Source: Cloeon dipterum (taxonomy: Eukaryota; Arthropoda; Insecta; Ephemeroptera; Baetidae). Taken from it: 64,000 nucleotides of DNA. Both the position numbers and the translations under genes were made by a program. Shown here piece by piece: positions 11,750-23,960 of the stretch; the first letter of the stretch is position 1, and every line of letters starts with the position of its first letter. The stretch spans positions 6,696,001 to 6,760,000 of the forward strand of contig NC_088788.1 of assembly GCF_949628265.1 (NCBI RefSeq), given 5' to 3'. The notes under the pieces were generated by a model that made no database searches, was not told the DNA's origin, and was given only the letters and a program-made list of their open reading frames with translations.

Positions 11750-12680
11750 AATTTTAGTGTCTATTTTTTTCGTTAATGACCGATTGTAATTGGAACGTTA
11801 GGAACTTTCAAAAATAATATAAAAATATCTTTAATCAGAGTGTAAAAAATAACAATTTCAATATTTTATTTTCCAACGTCTGCTATTAATTAGTTTCTAA
11901 ATTTCATACGACTGTAAACATTACAGTGAAGTCCATAACCATAGCAGTCGAGTATAGATTCTGTTGCGCCATAACCCGCGATATTTAACTGCCAGCAGAT
12001 CCATCTACATATATTAATGGACAGTAATTTTTATCTCATTGTCAGTAAAACCCCTTGATGATTAGTCTTCATTTTAAGCCAGTTAAGCAAAATAAGTACT
12101 AGAAAATTTATGGAACGTAATTTTTTCAAGAATCCGTATATTAATAGTTTAAGATAAGAAAAATCATCTTATGAAATGGACTGTGAAATTATCTCAGACA
12201 AGACACTATAAAAAATCTTCTCGGTTTGCGGCTTCTACATAGAACAGCACTGGCAACCAAAATGCTTGGAATTATCGCTTTGCGCTACCCAAATTTTTAG
12301 GATTTTCAAAGATCCCGCCGGCGTGAAATTTTACTTTTATTAACAAGCCCGCTTGCTATGCGATTTGTGCGTGGGAATAAATATGTGTGCGACAAAAATG
12401 AACATGCAGCGTTATTCTCATGTCTGTCAGACCTACCCAACAATTTTTGCAGGTGGATTCTAGCAGTGGCTTGCAATCTTCAGCTGAATTACTCAGATAT
12501 CTCCACAGATCGTCAAGATTTTTATCTGTGCATTGAAATAAAATAACACTACAGGGTTCAAATTCTGCTCTTGAATTTTTTTCACTAGAGGCGTGAAATT
12601 TGATAAATATTCGTTGCTAGAATTTTTAAACGGCGAATCCCATATAATATTAACGTTAAAAACGCAGGCGAGTGAATTTA
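11750..12680. repeat. Dispersed ~730-bp repeat (first copy) plus decayed NLDDL fragment
   Basis: About 11750-12480 aligns with about 13270-13980, sharing blocks such as gaccgattgtaattgg, tttaatcagagtgtaa, aaaaatcttctcggtt and ggcaaccaaaatgcttggaa. The flank at 12460-12680 is the third copy of the family at 4210 and 6990. On the minus strand it reads openly through NLDDLWRYLSNSAEDC without the stop found in the other copies. The stretch 11407-11750 holds nothing recognised. Confidence 0.75.
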
Positions 12681-13269
12681 TCGAAGAAAAAAATTCTAGG
12701 ACTCTCTTCTTTGATGCTTCAAATACCTAACTTTTCCCATTTTTTCGCGATACATAAATTTGAATGATTTGCATTTAGGTAATACTTATTTTCGGAATTG
12801 AGATGAAAGCAAAAATATGCTAAAGTTAAATAAGCCATATTTTTAGACTCGTTAAAAAATATTTATAAATATTAATAAATATTTACTTACAACTCGTCAA
12901 AAAAGCAGTTCTTTGTGCTGATCAGGCTTTATTGAATTGATTCTTGATCCTGGAAACGTGACGAATATTGCCTTTCTCTACTTTGCCGAATTTTCTGAGT
13001 TTTGGCGAGAATCTTGAAATCTCTAATTTGTGTTTTAAAGATTTTGATACTAATACTATTATTTTTGTTTTTTATGGTGCGCACAATTCACAAAAACACA
13101 TTTCATATAATTAATTATTGATTGAATTCGAGAATGAGAATTTAGTTGCAAGGAAATCCGTAGTGATGTTATAAATTTTTGTTCGTCCGTTGTTTCATTT
13201 TGCTACAGCCATGCTGTCACTTTATCCCGATTTAATCAATCGATTTTAAAGCTTATTTAAATAATTTCT

Positions 13270-13980
13270 GCTTTTAATTTTATTTCGTTAGTGACCGATT
13301 GTAATTGGGGCGCTAGGAAGTGTTAAAATTAATAAAAAAATCTTTAATCAGAGTGTAATAGACAGTTTTATTTTCCAATTCCTGCCATTATTTATTAGTA
13401 CCTAAATTGCATACGACTTTTAACATTACTGTAAAGTAATACCAGTCGATAACTTACTCTGCACAGCAGCCTGTTGCGCCATAACCCGCGCCTCAACTGC
13501 CAGCAGATGCAGCACCACAGCAGCATAATTAATTTTTATCTCAGTAAAACGTCCTGATTATTTTTCTGTATGTTCTGTATTAAAAGAAAAAATAGCCCGA
13601 TTTTCAGTTGCGAAAATTCTATGCAAGTACTTGAGATTTTTTAGTTAAGAAAAGGATAGTGAAATTATCTCAGACAAGGCTCCATAAAAAATCTTCTCGG
13701 TTATTTGTGGCTCTTAGCACAGCTTTGGCAACCAAAATGCTTGGAATTTGCCCTAACCAAATTTCTAGGATTTTACAAGATCCCAGATCTGCAGAAGATA
13801 TACCTTGTCGGCGTGATATTCCGGTTCTACAAACAAATCCGCCAGCAATGCGACATGTGTGAGGTAGGGAATAAAGATATGAATGCGACAAAAACGAACT
13901 TCTTATGCAACGCGCTTCGCACGTCTGTCCGGCACGTTGCCTACCTAACAAATTTTGCAGGCGGGTTCTAGCAGTGCCAT
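13270..13980. repeat. Dispersed ~730-bp repeat (second copy)
   Basis: Direct-orientation partner of 11750-12480, with small insertions and deletions. It ends near ttttgcaggcgggttctagcag, where the first copy has ttttgcaggtggattctagc and then runs into the NLDDL fragment. Short frames on both strands are not conserved between copies, so it is treated as non-coding. Confidence 0.75.
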
Positions 13981-13989
13981 TTGAGAATT

Positions 13990-15120
13990 TATAGATTTTA
14001 GAATGAAAATTATTATTATTATGAAAAATAAATTATTATTCGTCTGTGGGACTATCCTTATTTGTTCGGAACTCAACAATAAAATTATCTTGAATTGGGC
14101 TGATCCCAAGAAAGATGTTGATTGTTAAATTTTAAAACAAAATAAGAGAGAGGAAATTCTTCGATGAACTGGCGCACAAGAGCTGCCCACCTCTTTCAAT
14201 AAACACCAGTTATATGGAAGGTCTACCCTTTTAATCCTGACCTCCATATATAATTTTGGTGACCACCGACTTGAAGACACGAACACGACCTGCTGAAAAA
14301 TTCTTCGCTGTAATTCAAGATGTAGAAAATTTGAACCAAAACGCTTTTGGAGATGCAGGTGCATTTGTCAACTGCCATCTTTTTGGAAATAAAAAAACCC
14401 TGATTAACTGGTTCCGGAATGCTGTGAGCAATTTCCATATAAGACAGTTCTGTCCCGCAGCCAGCCGTCTCTTTTTACCACAAGAAGTCCCAAGGAAGAT
14501 CATTTTCATTCCTATATTTCGTCGTGGTAGGGGAGAAATTTCGCATAGCTCAATAGCCAAACGCGATTTTCTATATTTTGCAAGAAAAGGGCAAAAATCC
14601 ATCAATTTAAACTTGTTTGTTTGTTGAGCGAGCCGAAATTTTTCCGCTGCCACCATCGATAGACCCTAGATGAAGCCAAAATTAAGAATTTTTCAAACAA
14701 GATGCTGCAGTAAGTCAAGAACAAAATACACCAGTGAAGCGGATCTCAACAAACAACAAGAAAATTGATCTAGAAAACACGCAGAATTCTTTGATCGATT
14801 CCTGGACAAAGTAAAAGATGCAAAATTCTCCACTTGCATTAAATTATACTATATCTTATTATCTATTATTATTATACTATTATCTTAAGTAAAAAAATCT
14901 TATTATTTATTTTCGACACATCCTACATTGAGAAAAAAAGTTCTCAATATCTAGCAGAAAATGTATTTCATGTTTCTTGTTTTGTCAGCTCGTAAAATTT
15001 TTCACACATCAAAAAATGCCTGATGCACGTGTTTACTCATTGTCTTTAAGTTTAGAGACGGATCAACTTTTCTGGACGCTTGTGCTGGATCTGTTGTACG
15101 GGGAATATCTCTCTGGAAGG
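13990..15120. other. Intergenic stretch with an unassigned two-strand open region
   Basis: Between 14220 and 14660 both strands stay open for 70-120 codons and base composition is slightly less AT-rich than the flanks. No splice chain, conserved motif or start context supports either strand. It may be a decayed coding remnant. The rest is AT-rich, with TA-rich short repeats near 14850-14890. Confidence 0.3.
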
Positions 15121-15123
15121 TAT

Positions 15124-18051
15124 TTATTTTCTACGTGATTCACCCGGCGGGCCTCTTTCAGACTTCTGTTTTCTCGCTGAAGGTAGAGCTGAAGCCTCGC
15201 TTTTAGCTACATAACAAAAATATTAATAGAGTTTAGTTTAAAATCGTCTAAGGAGTGAATTATAATTCATACTAATTGATATTCGATGAAAATGTCCAAC
15301 AAAAAATATTAATAGCGTCATAGCCGGGTTTAAGAAGAATGATTTGATTGCTATCACGATCGTCTTAACGTCATGAACAAATAGAAACAACTAATTTATT
15401 TAAAAATTGTATATTTCTGCCAAACTTTTCTATTAGTTGGAAGAAATAACTGTTGACCGATAAATAATATATTTTTAAAAGTAACTAGCAGTGAAGCATT
15501 CACATTTAAGGCGGAAAAATGATCGCGGGAAGAAACTAAAATACAGTGTAAAAAATAATTAAATTACTTAATATACCTGTTAGACGAGGAATAGACAGGT
15601 CTATCGAAGAATTGGGAGAAGGAAAATGGCTGTCAAGCGAGTGACTACGAATCTGCCGACCTACGGGGTATTGAGGTCTACGGGGAGGAGTAGAGGAACC
15701 TTCTTCATCTGAGTTGCGAAAATTTTGTTGACCTTGTGGAGCTACAGGCGGTTCTTCTGCTGCGTCCTTTCCAGAAGAGCAGCTTTCCTCTGCTAAAATA
15801 TTGATATTTTGAAATAAAAACTATATCTTTGGTTTTTTGTCATCTGGTCAAAATAAACCACGCCAAACGGATAACATAGAGTGCCCGCAGAAGAGCATGG
15901 ACCCACTCATGGCCATATTTTCGCCGAGTTCTTTGATCGAAATTTGTCCCTAAAGCCAAGTAAAGCTACGAAAATCAGTAAAGGGTGACTCATCACCCAG
16001 CGCGCCTTCCAGCCCGTTAAATTACTTAAAAGCCATTTATATAATGTTATTTAACTATCCACCATCGTTGCCATTGGGCAGCCAGTGATCAATCCCTGAA
16101 ATGCTGAATTATTTCAATTTCCTTGGCACTGGTGGGAATGCCTTTTAAAATTATGCAATCCAACCGACTAACTTAAAAAGTGATAAGAATCATACTGTAT
16201 CAGACATACTTTTCATTTGTTCTTCATCTGCATTGGGAAATGACGAATCTTCTTGCTCCATCTCATTATTTTGATCGGATTGTTCAGGTACTTCAGGTTC
16301 CTGGTCTTGCATGTTCCACAATTCAATTCGCGATTCTGCAAGAGAATATTCAAATCCATTAAAAGCTGATTTTATAATAAATAAATAAATTAAATTACGC
16401 CAAGTATCTGCGTTTTCAACATCGCTCTCAATCCTGATGCCAATCGAGACAGCCTGTCCTTGAATGGGTCGCCCTCTTTTACGAGGAATAGACAGGTCTA
16501 ACGAAGAAAGGGGCGAAGGAATAGGGCTGTCGAGGGTGTTCCTGTGAATCGGCTGACCAACGAGGTATCGAGGTGTAAGGGGAGGACTAAATAAGTAACT
16601 TTCTAAAGAGTTGCGACGGCGAGTTTGCTGAGCGAGTGGAACTACTGGTTCTTCTGCTGCGTCATTTTCAGGACAGCAGCTGCCACCTGCTGAAATTTCG
16701 ATTGTATTAATTAAAAACTATGTCTTTGGTTTTTTCTCATCTGGTCAAAATAAACCACGCCAAACAGATAACATGAAGGGGCCGCAGAGGAGCTTTGGCC
16801 CAGCGGGGGCCAGATTTGCGGTAAAATTGGTTCCCACTGCGCAGATCCGAGATCCAAGATGGCGTCTGAATGTGGGAAACAAAAATCTCTCTTTGAATTC
16901 CCGTACGTGTGTCAGGAGATTGTTTTAACGATCCAAAAGACACAATTAGTACAAGTAATGCATAATATTGACCAAAACTTGCTTCTTTTCGCGCACTTTC
17001 AAGTAGTGACCGTTTTTTTCGCGCCATACTCCAACGGACACCATATCTGGGCGTCGCACTAATCTGGACCCCGCTGCTTGGGCCATATTTTCGCCTCCCC
17101 GCACCGAGTTCTCAGACTGAAATACCACATAAATTCATCCCTAAAGCCACTATAAACGCCCGGAGCGCGTTAAATTACTTAAAAGCCATTTATTTCAAAT
17201 TATCTAACTAACCACCATCGTTGCTATTGGGCAGCTAGTAATAGATCCCTGAAACGCTGAATTGTCTTCAATTGCCTTGACACTGCTTATCACACTTTTA
17301 ACATTATTCAATCCAACCAACAAGCCGAAATAAAAAAAAAATTAAATCATGTATACTCTACCTGACATTCTTTTCTTTTGTTCTTCTTCGCTGGGAAATA
17401 CCGAACCATCCTCTTCCATCTTATAATCTTGATCGGATTGTTCAGATACTTCAGATTCCTGGCCTAACGAAGAAAGGGGCGAAGGTAAAGGGCTGTCGAG
17501 GGTGTTTCGGCGAATCGGCTGACCTACGAGGTATCGTGGTGTACGGGGAGGGGTAAATGATCTCTCACTAGAGACGCGACGCGGTCGCTGGCCAGGTGGA
17601 GCCCCTTTTCCTGGCTGAGATGGTTCCATGGCTGCGTCATTTTCAGATGAGCCCAAAGAGGATATTTTGGCAGACTGGCCGTGACAACCACTGGAATTTT
17701 GAGAAGATTTTGCAGACTCCTGGTCTTCCATGGCTTGATTTTCTGTTCAGGATGTTTTCAAAAATTAAAACCGCAAGGAAAAATCCTAAAAATAATACCC
17801 TGTTCAGAATCAGCATCTCTGCTCTGGCTTCTCGAGCTAATAGCATCATCTGTATCTATTGTAGGCACCGAGCTGAAACGGTTAAATAAATTCAGAGAAT
17901 ATAACGAATGTGAAAATTCAAATATATCAATATTTTTACGATTTTTATTCGCATTGTTTTACCTGGACGAACTCTCATAAGAAATGCATTTTGGATTGTT
18001 GCAAGGCTCATTTTTGTCAAGGTCACGTCCACATTTTGAGCACTTTTCCAT
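15124..18051 (-). CDS. Gene D: 419-residue protein, N-terminal Cys4 knuckle and duplicated Ser/Pro/acidic modules
   Basis: Seven exons: 18051-17963, 17872-17799, 17742-17362, 16689-16399, 16335-16210, 15792-15577 and 15206-15124. All junctions are phase-consistent and total 1260 bases with a terminal TAA. Residues 4-22 have C-x2-C-x9-C-x4-C (CSKCGRDLDKNEPCNNPKC), a zinc-ribbon-like knuckle. The rest is repeated modules: a TPPRTPRYLVGQPIRRN-like segment followed by LDSPLPSPLSSLD occurs three times (exons 3, 4 and 6), and an acidic PEVPEQSDQ-like block twice (exons 3 and 5). Exon 4 also carries an AT-hook-like RKRGRP. The C-terminus is basic (SARKQK, SRRK), suggesting nuclear location. The stop codon lies inside AATAAA. 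The ATG is preceded in frame by TGA, so translation starts there in this frame. Function is unknown; DNA or chromatin contact is only suggested by the motifs. Confidence 0.78.
15840..17340. repeat. Duplicated intron segments within gene D
   Basis: The block beginning ctggtcaaaataaaccacgc occurs at about 15848 and 16741. The block running from the ttttcgccgagttc region through aaattacttaaaagccattt to ccaccatcgttg occurs at about 15920-16160 and again at about 17090-17300. Together with the matching exons 3-4 and 5-6 this shows that gene D grew by tandem duplication of exon-intron units. The piece at about 16790-17060 is extra sequence and weakly resembles 36480-36550. Confidence 0.75.
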
Positions 18052-18441
18052 TGTAAGATAGTATTGCGGTCAGTATCTGAAATGAAGGAAAAAATGCAAT
18101 AAAGTATTAGGCAAAAGTCGACAATCCAGGGAGCGGCAATAACCTGGCATTTCACAAATGTCTCAGAGGCCGACTATTAGTTCATTTTTTGATAAGCTTC
18201 AATCGATGGAATTAATGGAATTACAAATAAATATTGTTCAATATAATTAATTAATAGTTACGCCTTACATTACCTTTGCTTGGAATTTATTTGTTAAAAC
18301 GACTCGACCGAATATGTTATTCTTTAAGAAGATAAATTGCTAAAGAAAAAAATCGCTGACAATACAAGTACAAGAGACTAAAAAATCATTTGAATAAATA
18401 TAAAGAAAACATTATTTAGAAAAAATATAATAATGCTTTAC

Positions 18442-18592
18442 CTAAAACGAGATCAGGATAAAGGTGACTGGTAGCCAGCAGCGCTTGAATAAATGTGTAG
18501 AATGTATCCTCTTGTCTGAATAGCTCACATTTTTCACGCGGTAATTCCTTACGTGTCAAACTTATTCTATTTTTTTCCAGAATGTGAATCTA
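18442..18592 (-). other. Candidate exon upstream of gene D, open in a second frame
   Basis: An acceptor (ttatcgttatag) before 18592 and a donor (TTTTAG then GTAAAGC) after 18442 bound a 151-base segment. It reads openly as LTRKELPREKCELFRQEDTF and then FIQALLATSHLYPDLVL. Spliced to the acceptor at 18079 this frame continues through the whole of gene D's first coding exon in a different frame from the Cys4 protein (DTDRNTILQWKSAQNVDV and on), then meets a stop five codons into the next exon. It has no ATG of its own. It may be 5' UTR of gene D with an upstream overlapping frame, or the end of another transcript. Confidence 0.45.
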
Positions 18593-18599
18593 TAACGAT

Positions 18600-19410
18600 A
18601 AATTTTTGTTGTGAATGCTGCTTCTGAATATAGCAACTTGTTCTCTCCAAAAACTTTGAAAAATTATTTTAGCCAAAATGTTTATTTAATCATGGAATAA
18701 TTAACAACATTACATACAATTGATTTGTTTCTATACGTGACAAATATAAAACACATCTTAATTTTTACAATAATTAAAAAAAAAACTAAATGGTAGGGTT
18801 TCAAAAGGCTTAAATTGTGTGACATTATGTAAAATATAATAAGTAAATGAATTGTCCTATAAAATTAAGAAATCTGGTCACTTATACTCAAAAGATTTAT
18901 TTCCCAATCAAGATTTTGAGCTGCTCTTTGATGGCGGCTCATTTATAGGCATTATTTTTTAAACATTTTCATGTTACCATTTTTCAGCGGTACAAGTATC
19001 GGCTGTCCACTCCAGATCATGCTGCTTATTTTTACTTTTTTAGATCCTCTCTCTAGTTTGAAAACTACTTAATCAATTTCCTCTTATTTCTATATAAAAA
19101 TTTGCGGTTATCAGGGAAATACTTTGATTTTTAATAGAAGCAAAGCGCAAAAAAGTCAATTTAAATTCCTAGAACAAAACTGCATTTTACATACTTATTT
19201 TCCTGAATTAAGTTTGAATTGCTCTCATGTGTTGTATGTACTACTTCATTTGAAAATGTTGAAGTGAGTATAAAAGACTTCTGGATTGTTGCACGTACTA
19301 AAACTTTATTTTCATAAAAGCAAATCTCATCTTGTGTATACAGAAGCATTTAGCTCATTTGGATGAGTTGAAAATCTTGCTTCCAGATGAATTTGTCTGT
19401 ACATCAGGGT
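18600..19410. other. AT-rich spacer between genes C and D
   Basis: No supported exon is seen. It is downstream of gene C and upstream of the candidate exon at 18592, so a promoter for gene D may lie here, but no clear TATA element with matching spacing was identified. Confidence 0.4.
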
Positions 19411-20750
19411 TTAGATATGGTTTTTATGCAACGATGAGAGGAAATTTCTCGAGAAATAACCAAATCTTTTCCTCTTGGAAGACCCCTGCTTCCGTTCAGT
19501 TGCAAAATTGGCCCGGTTCTTGTTTTTGCACTTCAGAGCTGATTTTTGGATTTTATTGCACATCAGCTTGGGGCGATTCTTGAACGAGAACACCTGGCAG
19601 GAATGGCAGCAGTATTCAAGATCTTCAAATTCGTCGGCGAATATCGGCAGAAGGGTCTTCACCTTGCAAATCGTTTTGATCGTGTAGCACTCGGTGTTGT
19701 TCTTGTGCGCGCTTCTAAAGTGCGATTCGATATCGAGAAAGCGAGACTGGCACATGACGCAGCGTTCATCCCCCTTCGGTTTTGCCGGTCTATCCGGGTC
19801 CTTGGCAGGAAGGATGCATCCGTGGCTCACGCTGCCTTTGTAAAATACATTTTTGCAAGAATTGCAACGCTTCAGTTCTTCAAGGCTTGCTCCATCAGGC
19901 TTGATTATGCGCACCCCGTCCAACGAGTCCGGCACGTAAAATTTATCCTTGTGCACTTTTTCCTTCAAGTGCACCGTGACGTCATCACACTTCGTTTCAC
20001 ACATCACGCAAAAACCGGATAGATTTTTCTTTACGAATGGATAGACATTTGGCTTGGGCTGTCGAGTACCATTGCCTTTACCTGTGAAGATTGAAATTGT
20101 ATTTTAATGAATTTCTGTAATTTAAACGGCTATACCTTTGATTTTTTTAGTCTTTGATAGTGACAGAGAAGCGTCTGGCATCTTGGGCGGCGAGATGTTG
20201 ATGCTGGAATGCTTCTCTGGCAATAAGATCTCTGGAGAAGCCGTTGACGATCTTTTGGTTTTATTTTCTTCAATTTTTACTTCTGGCTCGGAGTCACTAT
20301 TGGCTGAAATAATAAAAAAATCGTTCTTAATTACTTGTTTTATTAAAAGTAAAATGTATTTTGCGACATTTTACATTCTGCATTTTTTATTTCGGGAAAA
20401 CACCAAAAATCTCTACTAAAATTTCCTGCACTTCTGAATTAAGATTGATTTAATAAAAATTCAAAATTATTACTAATTAAATGTTGTATCCTTGCAAACT
20501 TACCAGATGATTCCTGAGATTCAGCATTTTGAGATGGATTTTCACCATCTGAATCTTCTTGCGGTTGAACTTGAATAACAAGCTTCGCCTCGTCATTGTG
20601 TTGGTCCGACCTCACCTCATTCTCTGCAGCGTTTTGTTGCCTTTAAAAAATTAAAGAAAATTATGAAATTTCTAAATGCATAAAAAAATTTAAAATTTAC
20701 CTTTTGTCACGATGAGGGGAGGCATCCAGAGGGACAAGGTCCTGCGGCAT
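19411..20750 (-). CDS. Gene C: 341-residue paralogue of gene B with Cys/His zinc-binding region
   Basis: Exons 20750-20701, 20640-20504, 20303-20136 and 20081-19411 total 1026 bases in consistent phase. Residues 1-118 are acidic and Ser-rich (VQPQEDSDGENPSQN; KHSSINISPPK). Exon 3 is 168 bases, the same length and phase as the gene A modules. Residues about 142-300 carry the gene B domain: FCVMCE with later His; RCNSCKNVFYKGSVSHGC; RCVMCQSRFLDIESHFRSAH, close to a classical C2H2 finger; and CCHSCQVFSFKNRPKLMC. The C-terminal tail is Lys/Arg-rich (KQGSSKRKRFG), a likely nuclear signal. The ATG at 20750 is the first in the exon. The family seems to be a C-terminal zinc module joined to interchangeable disordered N-terminal exons. 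Molecular target unknown. Confidence 0.85.
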
Positions 20751-23700
20751 ATTTCCTTCTTTCTTTCCGGCAGCGTTGTAAATACGCAGGGAATTTCACG
20801 CTTCACTGTACTCCAATGTAATGTAGTGAATATCCGGAATTTCTAAAATTTCAGCGTGAGCAAAGAGAAGAAAAATATCATGAATTTCGTTTTAGTTGTC
20901 GTGATTTTACTATTAAAATAATCCTGAATAAATTTTATCTAGAAAATTTAAAGAGACGCAGTTTCTCAAATTTGGAGAAAAACAACAATTTAAAAAAAAA
21001 ATAAAAACGAGCAGGTCTAATTTAATGTAGAATATGCAAATTTTTAATAATGCAGGAAGGAAAAATTGAAATTTTATTCTAATTTACCTGCTGATGGATG
21101 CCACCCGGCACTGGTTCTGTCAACCCTCTTCGGAATAAGCCTGATTACTGCCTGCAGTGCTCAAAAGGAATCCACTCTGCTGGCCGAGAAAGAAGAGGAA
21201 ATCGCTCTCTACACCCTCCACATACATAATGCATTCGACAGATTTTCCTCACAAATTCCATTCTCAAAATTTCCGAGGTATTACACGGTTGCAAACCTGT
21301 TGCTTCGGCCTGCAGAGAGAAATGCGCGTGATTGCCTTGAATAAGCGAAATCGTTCGTGCAGTTGAAATGCTATTGGCACAAACATGAATCTCGCAACAT
21401 GTTTCACATAATTTTGTGCTATTTATTTATTATAATGTGAATTAATGAAAATAAGTATACCATAATTACCATAAATTTGCGTTTCAAACTGAATGGGGAA
21501 GTGAGAAATTCATCATTTTCTACAATCGCCATTCACTTTATGATTTCTAGAGATTTTAAAGTCACTTTTTGGCAAGTAAAATATAAAAAATCCTCTAATT
21601 TTTTCATACCATTTTTATCTGAAAATTAAAACTAAAATTATCGCAACATTGAGTATATAATAATAAAATGTTCACTACGTATTTTTTATATTCGATTTTA
21701 ATTTTAAACCCTAATGAACCATGTTAGAAAGATATTTTATAATACAAAAATTAAAAATTTTAAACAATACAAAGAAAGGCAAGCATCAGTTTCTGGTTTT
21801 CAAATATGTAATATTTTTATTTAACAAATGGTGACTTTTGCTAGCGCAGACTTGAAAACGTTTAAAAGAGTGACTTTTGGCTGAAAATTCACGCGAGGCA
21901 TCTGCTCAATCCATTAAACGACGGAGAACTTTGCAGGTCAAAAACCAGATTTTTGCAAGTGGTAAGAAGTGCAGCGTGCAGCACTGGCTTGACAGATTTT
22001 GATGCGCGCTTGATACAGGAAGAAGACGGGAGCCTCATGCTCTCGTCCCCGAGCTTATATCTTTAGGAAAGTCGAGCAGAGGAATAATTTACCTCAGTCC
22101 CATCAAGACTGCACCCATTTATGTTTTCCGTCGGCGCTAAAATAAACCAATTTAAACGTTTTGTGTGTTAGTTTAGGCCACGTATATACGAACATCTTCT
22201 GGCTTGCCGACGTTTAACCGTCTTGATCGTTGTACATTTTAACTTTTTCCATTTTCTTGAGTGTAATTAGTTAAGAGTTAGCTGCGCTGTGCCAGCCGGC
22301 AAATTTTGGGTCACGTGGGCAGTCAATCTGGCTAAGCTGCGCCTGCCACGCCAGCCGTCAGTGAAAATGGGTAAAAAATTAAAAAGTGCAGGAGAAAAAA
22401 TGTCTTGCGGCCCTTTTGGGCCATTTAAGATTTAAGCACTATCAAACTTCACGTTTAAAATAGTGTCAACCGCGTCAGCCGCCGGTAAAAATTGCCAACC
22501 ACTGCCGGCAAAAAAACGGCTAAGCCAGTCCCGACACTCACCACCTTAATTCTCGAGGCTGAGACCCATATAATTAGTATTTAATTAAAATAAATGAATT
22601 TATAAATATTTGGGATTAGAACGAAAATTTGAATTAAAATTGTTCCCTCTCTAAAGTCAGTTATATACTACTATCCAAATCGTTAAGTCTTGGCCCATTT
22701 CGGTTTTGTCCTCCTGGACAGCGACTTAGCTAACTGAAGTGTCACCCGTTTTCACATGTTTTTGATTTAAACATTGACTGTGACACATTAATGTATTTAT
22801 GACTGATTGTGAGGATAAACAAAGAGACGTATTTGAACTGGCTGAAATGTTAATTGGCAAGTGTTACTATAGATTGAGAACAACACGTTTTAACTTTCAA
22901 GAAAAACCGCTTTTAATTTGGAACTTTTGAGCTACGTTGATCTACAAAAAAGAAAACTATTATTACGCTGCGTGGAAATGCAAATTGCGCAGCTAAAATG
23001 TTTATTTATCTGTTTGCAAAAATATTGACTTTGATTGACAATATCAGCAATATTCCAAATTAAGCCGGACAAAAGATAAAAGTTTTTTTTCACTCAAGAT
23101 TGTCGATTGCATCTTGATAATTTTTGACCTGCAGTGTTGCAGTGGTCAATCATTATTGAAATGTTTGAAGTTAATAAGAAATTAGAGAAATTATTATAAG
23201 CTTCGCAAATATCGAAACAATGAAAAAAATGTGGCGACTCACTACAATTTGATGTGCTATATAAAAATTGAAAATTTCAACCATTCAACACATGAATTGA
23301 ACAAGAGAAATAAAATCAAAGAGAGTTAATGAAATATTTCTAATTTTTTCGATGTAGCAGAGAGAATTTTTGCTACCAAAAAGTAAACGTGATGCGCATC
23401 ACGGTGACATTGTTATCACAATCTGCACTGATTAACACCTGTTTTGATATGTAGAGTTAAAGATAAAGGAATCTTAATCTGTTGTTGATATAAGAGAAGT
23501 AGCATTGCTAGCTCATATCGCTGACAACGTCGAATATTAAAACCAGGAATGGCTTGACTCGAGATTGCGTGATTGGAATCGTTTAACTTTTAAAATCTCT
23601 GCGGTGATGTTACGGGCAGTATTTTCAGGATTTCTATCAGTGCAAATATCAACAGACCTCACATCCCGTTCTACAAATGAGACAATGTTCGCTTTCAAAT
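20751..23700. other. Intergenic region, one dispersed GC-rich patch
   Basis: No supported gene. About 22290-22360 (gccggcaaattttgggtcac) matches the reverse complement of about 35665-35745 inside another gene's intron, so it is a dispersed repeat. Frames near 21070-21370 lack an ATG and splice support. The rest is AT-rich. Confidence 0.45.
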
Positions 23701-23711
23701 AAAAATACTGC

Positions 23712-23960
23712 TGTGGGTTTGCATATGGACACAGCACTTACCTGATTTATGAAAATTCGGTAATTTAATTAATCCGAAAATGCAGAACTCAAAATACGCA
23801 GGTTGGAAGGGCGCGTGCCAAGAATTATTGAAGATCAATTGGAATTTGACTTGTGAGCATCGAACGTGTCAGGGAACATCATGCCGGGCAATCATTGAAA
23901 ACATTTGATCCAAATGGAATGATGTGAAGTGTTCCGAAGAAGAAAAAAGCCAATAAAAAA
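23712..23960 (+). pseudogene. Broken C-type lectin copy
   Basis: Three pieces match the plus-strand lectin genes in order. (1) 23712-23758 reads FAYGHSTYLIYENS before a GTAATT donor, matching FTYGNSTYEINENL of the gene at 25821. (2) From 23802, after acgcag, the DNA aligns along an entire 100-base exon (gtgccaagaatt, then acttgtgagcatcg), but the TGC of the conserved first cysteine is TGA. (3) From about 23910, caaatggaatgatgtgaagtgt matches the QWNDVTC segment. Most of the last exon and the intron before it are deleted. No signal-peptide exon was found. Confidence 0.8.

Noticed and set aside
14223-14656. Two-strand open region as a gene
   Set aside because: No splice chain, start context or motif favours either strand.
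21066-21366. 92-codon plus-strand frame
   Set aside because: It begins at TTG, not ATG, and has no acceptor or donor joining it to other exons.
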